A stretch of DNA of 64,000 bases, taken from contig NW_017264201.1 of NCBI RefSeq assembly GCF_001619985.1, forward strand, positions 372,001 through 436,000. Direction: 5' to 3'. Every line of letters starts with the position of its first letter. The first letter of the stretch is position 1. The notes below the pieces were generated by a model, which did not search any database, was not told the origin of the DNA, and worked only from the letters and a program-made list of their open reading frames with translations. This DNA is from Xylona heveae TC161. Lineage: Eukaryota > Ascomycota > Xylonomycetes > Xylonales > Xylonaceae. Position numbers and translations under genes: made by a program. This document shows, in pieces, positions 62,558 to 64,000 of this stretch.

Positions 62558-62562
62558 ATTAC

Positions 62563-64000
62563 TTAAATTATTACTTTTTATATTACTTTCAATATGATTG
62601 TTACTACTACTACCTCTATAAAAGATAGTTTCATTGACTATTATATTATGGTAGACAAGATGACTCTGTATAGTCAGTCTTTCTAGAGCTTACTAGTTAG
62701 TTTTTATCATAACTTTAACTATCTAGTAGATAATTTTTAATTTATTAAAGCTATATGGGCCCATTTTTCTAGAATGTTAATGGAGTAAAATTAAAAAGAT
62801 AGATGTAAAAAGATTAAGAAATAAAAATAAAGACTGAAGGATGGAACAAGAAGGATGGTATAGAGAAATCCAGGTATAGAAACATTATATAATACTAGAG
62901 TTACACTAAATTTATAAATAAACAAGAATTTCTACAATTTAATTTAGTTTATTTCTATTAAGTTTTCCAAGTTAAGATAAAGACTACAAATGCTTTACCA
63001 TGTCAACTTTAAATTTCAACTAGATAATAATAAGATGCCTAAATGTAAATTCCTTTATTATGCAAGTATTTCCTCTACTAAACTCCTGCTACTATACAAG
63101 TATTCTTCTACCAAACTCCTACTACTATGCAAGTATTTTTCCACCAAACTCCTTAATACAGGTTGTTTACAATACTAAATTCTCCTAAACTAATCAACTT
63201 ACTTTTTCTAAAACTTGATAAAGATTGCTAAAACTAGTTTATCTAGACTTAAAACCTACAAGTTTAGTACTCTAAGCAACCAGAGATCATCTACTAGAAT
63301 AAACTTCTTCTAGTACTCTATGTACTACTTTATTTTAATTTGTCAAAATATTTCTATTAAATTAACTTCTACATTTGGCCTTGGCAAAAACTAAATATCT
63401 ATATTTCTATTTTTATTAGAGTTAGAATCTAAAGAAAAAGACTCCTCCTTGTTCTTCTCTTTATTTTCCTTAGCTAATGCCTTAGCCAATACCTTGGTCA
63501 TTGCCTCTTTTCAAGCAGACTTGACTTTTTTGATAAACTTAGTCAAGCCAAGCTTTCATTTTTTAATTTCTTTAGAGTAAAAGTTCTCTGCAGCCTCTAT
63601 ATTATCTTTTATAGTACTAAATATATTCTTATTAAGTAAGGCAAGAATGCTAGATACAGTCTTGTTTAGATTGTTAAGCACTTAACAATTATTGAAGATA
63701 TTTTAAACAAAAAATTTATAGACCTTCATGATATTTAACTAGTTAACCTAACAATATTACTCAACTACCTGTATCTCCATTAGCTAGCTTATTAAAAGGT
63801 TAAAGAGATAGACATTGTAGTATAGCTTATATATGTTGACTCTACATAAAGAGATACTATAAGTAGTAATTAAAATTTTCATAGATTTCTACTTTGTATT
63901 AAACTCTTGCATGAGTTTGTTTCTTTCAAGTATAGAGAGCTTTACTTTATACATCTATACATTAATGTTTAAAGCCTGGAAGATTTTTAACAAGAAGATC
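62563..64000. other. AT-rich repeat debris to the window end
   Basis: Decayed repeat DNA. A Lys/Glu/Ala-rich coding-like stretch is visible on the minus strand near 63390-63620 (KEAMTKVLAKALAKENKEKN), probably a fragment of another retroelement, broken. No host gene is supported. Confidence 0.4.
63059..63153. repeat. 33 bp tandem repeat, nearly three units
   Basis: Units start TATGCAAGTA/TATACAAGTA at 63059, 63093 and 63126 and share CTACYAAACTCCT; lengths are 34, 33 and 28 bp. Differences are mostly C/T. It gives a short plus-strand open frame with repeated STKLLLL that I do not regard as a gene. Confidence 0.75.

Overview
The window is nuclear DNA of a filamentous ascomycete (Pezizomycotina). 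The genes carry many short introns with fungal splice signals, and several are typical fungal versions: a membrane-anchored acyl-CoA-binding protein (Atg37), the 78 kDa complex I subunit, a Byr4/Bfa1 checkpoint protein, a fungal-type XRCC4 and a Cys-form SelO. The class cannot be fixed from sequence alone; Eurotiomycetes-like features are a guess.

Region 1 (1 to about 37.3 kb) is gene-dense, with balanced base composition. In order: the edge of an unidentified minus-strand gene (1-370), ATG37 (-), a small two-membrane-segment protein (-), EDC4/Ge-1 (+), PEX39 (+), a PUF RNA-binding protein (-), a secreted alpha/beta-hydrolase resembling S9 peptidases with one apparent frameshift (-), a SLY41-type transporter (+), NUO78 (+), mitoribosomal mS33 (-), an RNase III (+), SelO/FMP40 (-), BYR4/BFA1 (-), a Ser-rich protein of unknown function (-) and XRCC4 (-). 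Exons were placed by hand; except where stated, exon lengths sum to a multiple of three. Genes do not form operons. Themes recur: peroxisomes (ATG37, PEX39), mRNA decay and RNA binding (EDC4, PUF, RNase III), and mitochondria (NUO78, mS33, SelO).

Region 2 (about 37.3 to 54.2 kb) begins abruptly about 65 bp upstream of the XRCC4 start codon. It is extremely AT-rich, almost free of CpG, and holds no host gene I can support. It contains two decayed Ty3/Gypsy copies of one family (38.74-44.56 and 49.23-54.11 kb, both minus, each with one recognisable LTR), small AT-rich elements with terminal inverted repeats, a repeated tRNA-like pair and tandem repeats.

Region 3 (54.2 to 62.56 kb) is a second, less decayed Ty3/Gypsy element on the minus strand. 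It has 136-137 bp LTRs, a 5 bp target duplication, gag, protease, RT, RNase H and integrase in Gypsy order, and an extra coding region after the integrase. Its LTR differences are all transitions, several of the TG/CA type left by decayed CpG. Region 4 (62.56-64 kb) returns to AT-rich repeat debris.

The whole looks like the border between a gene-rich isochore and a repeat-rich AT isochore shaped by repeat-directed C-to-T mutation.
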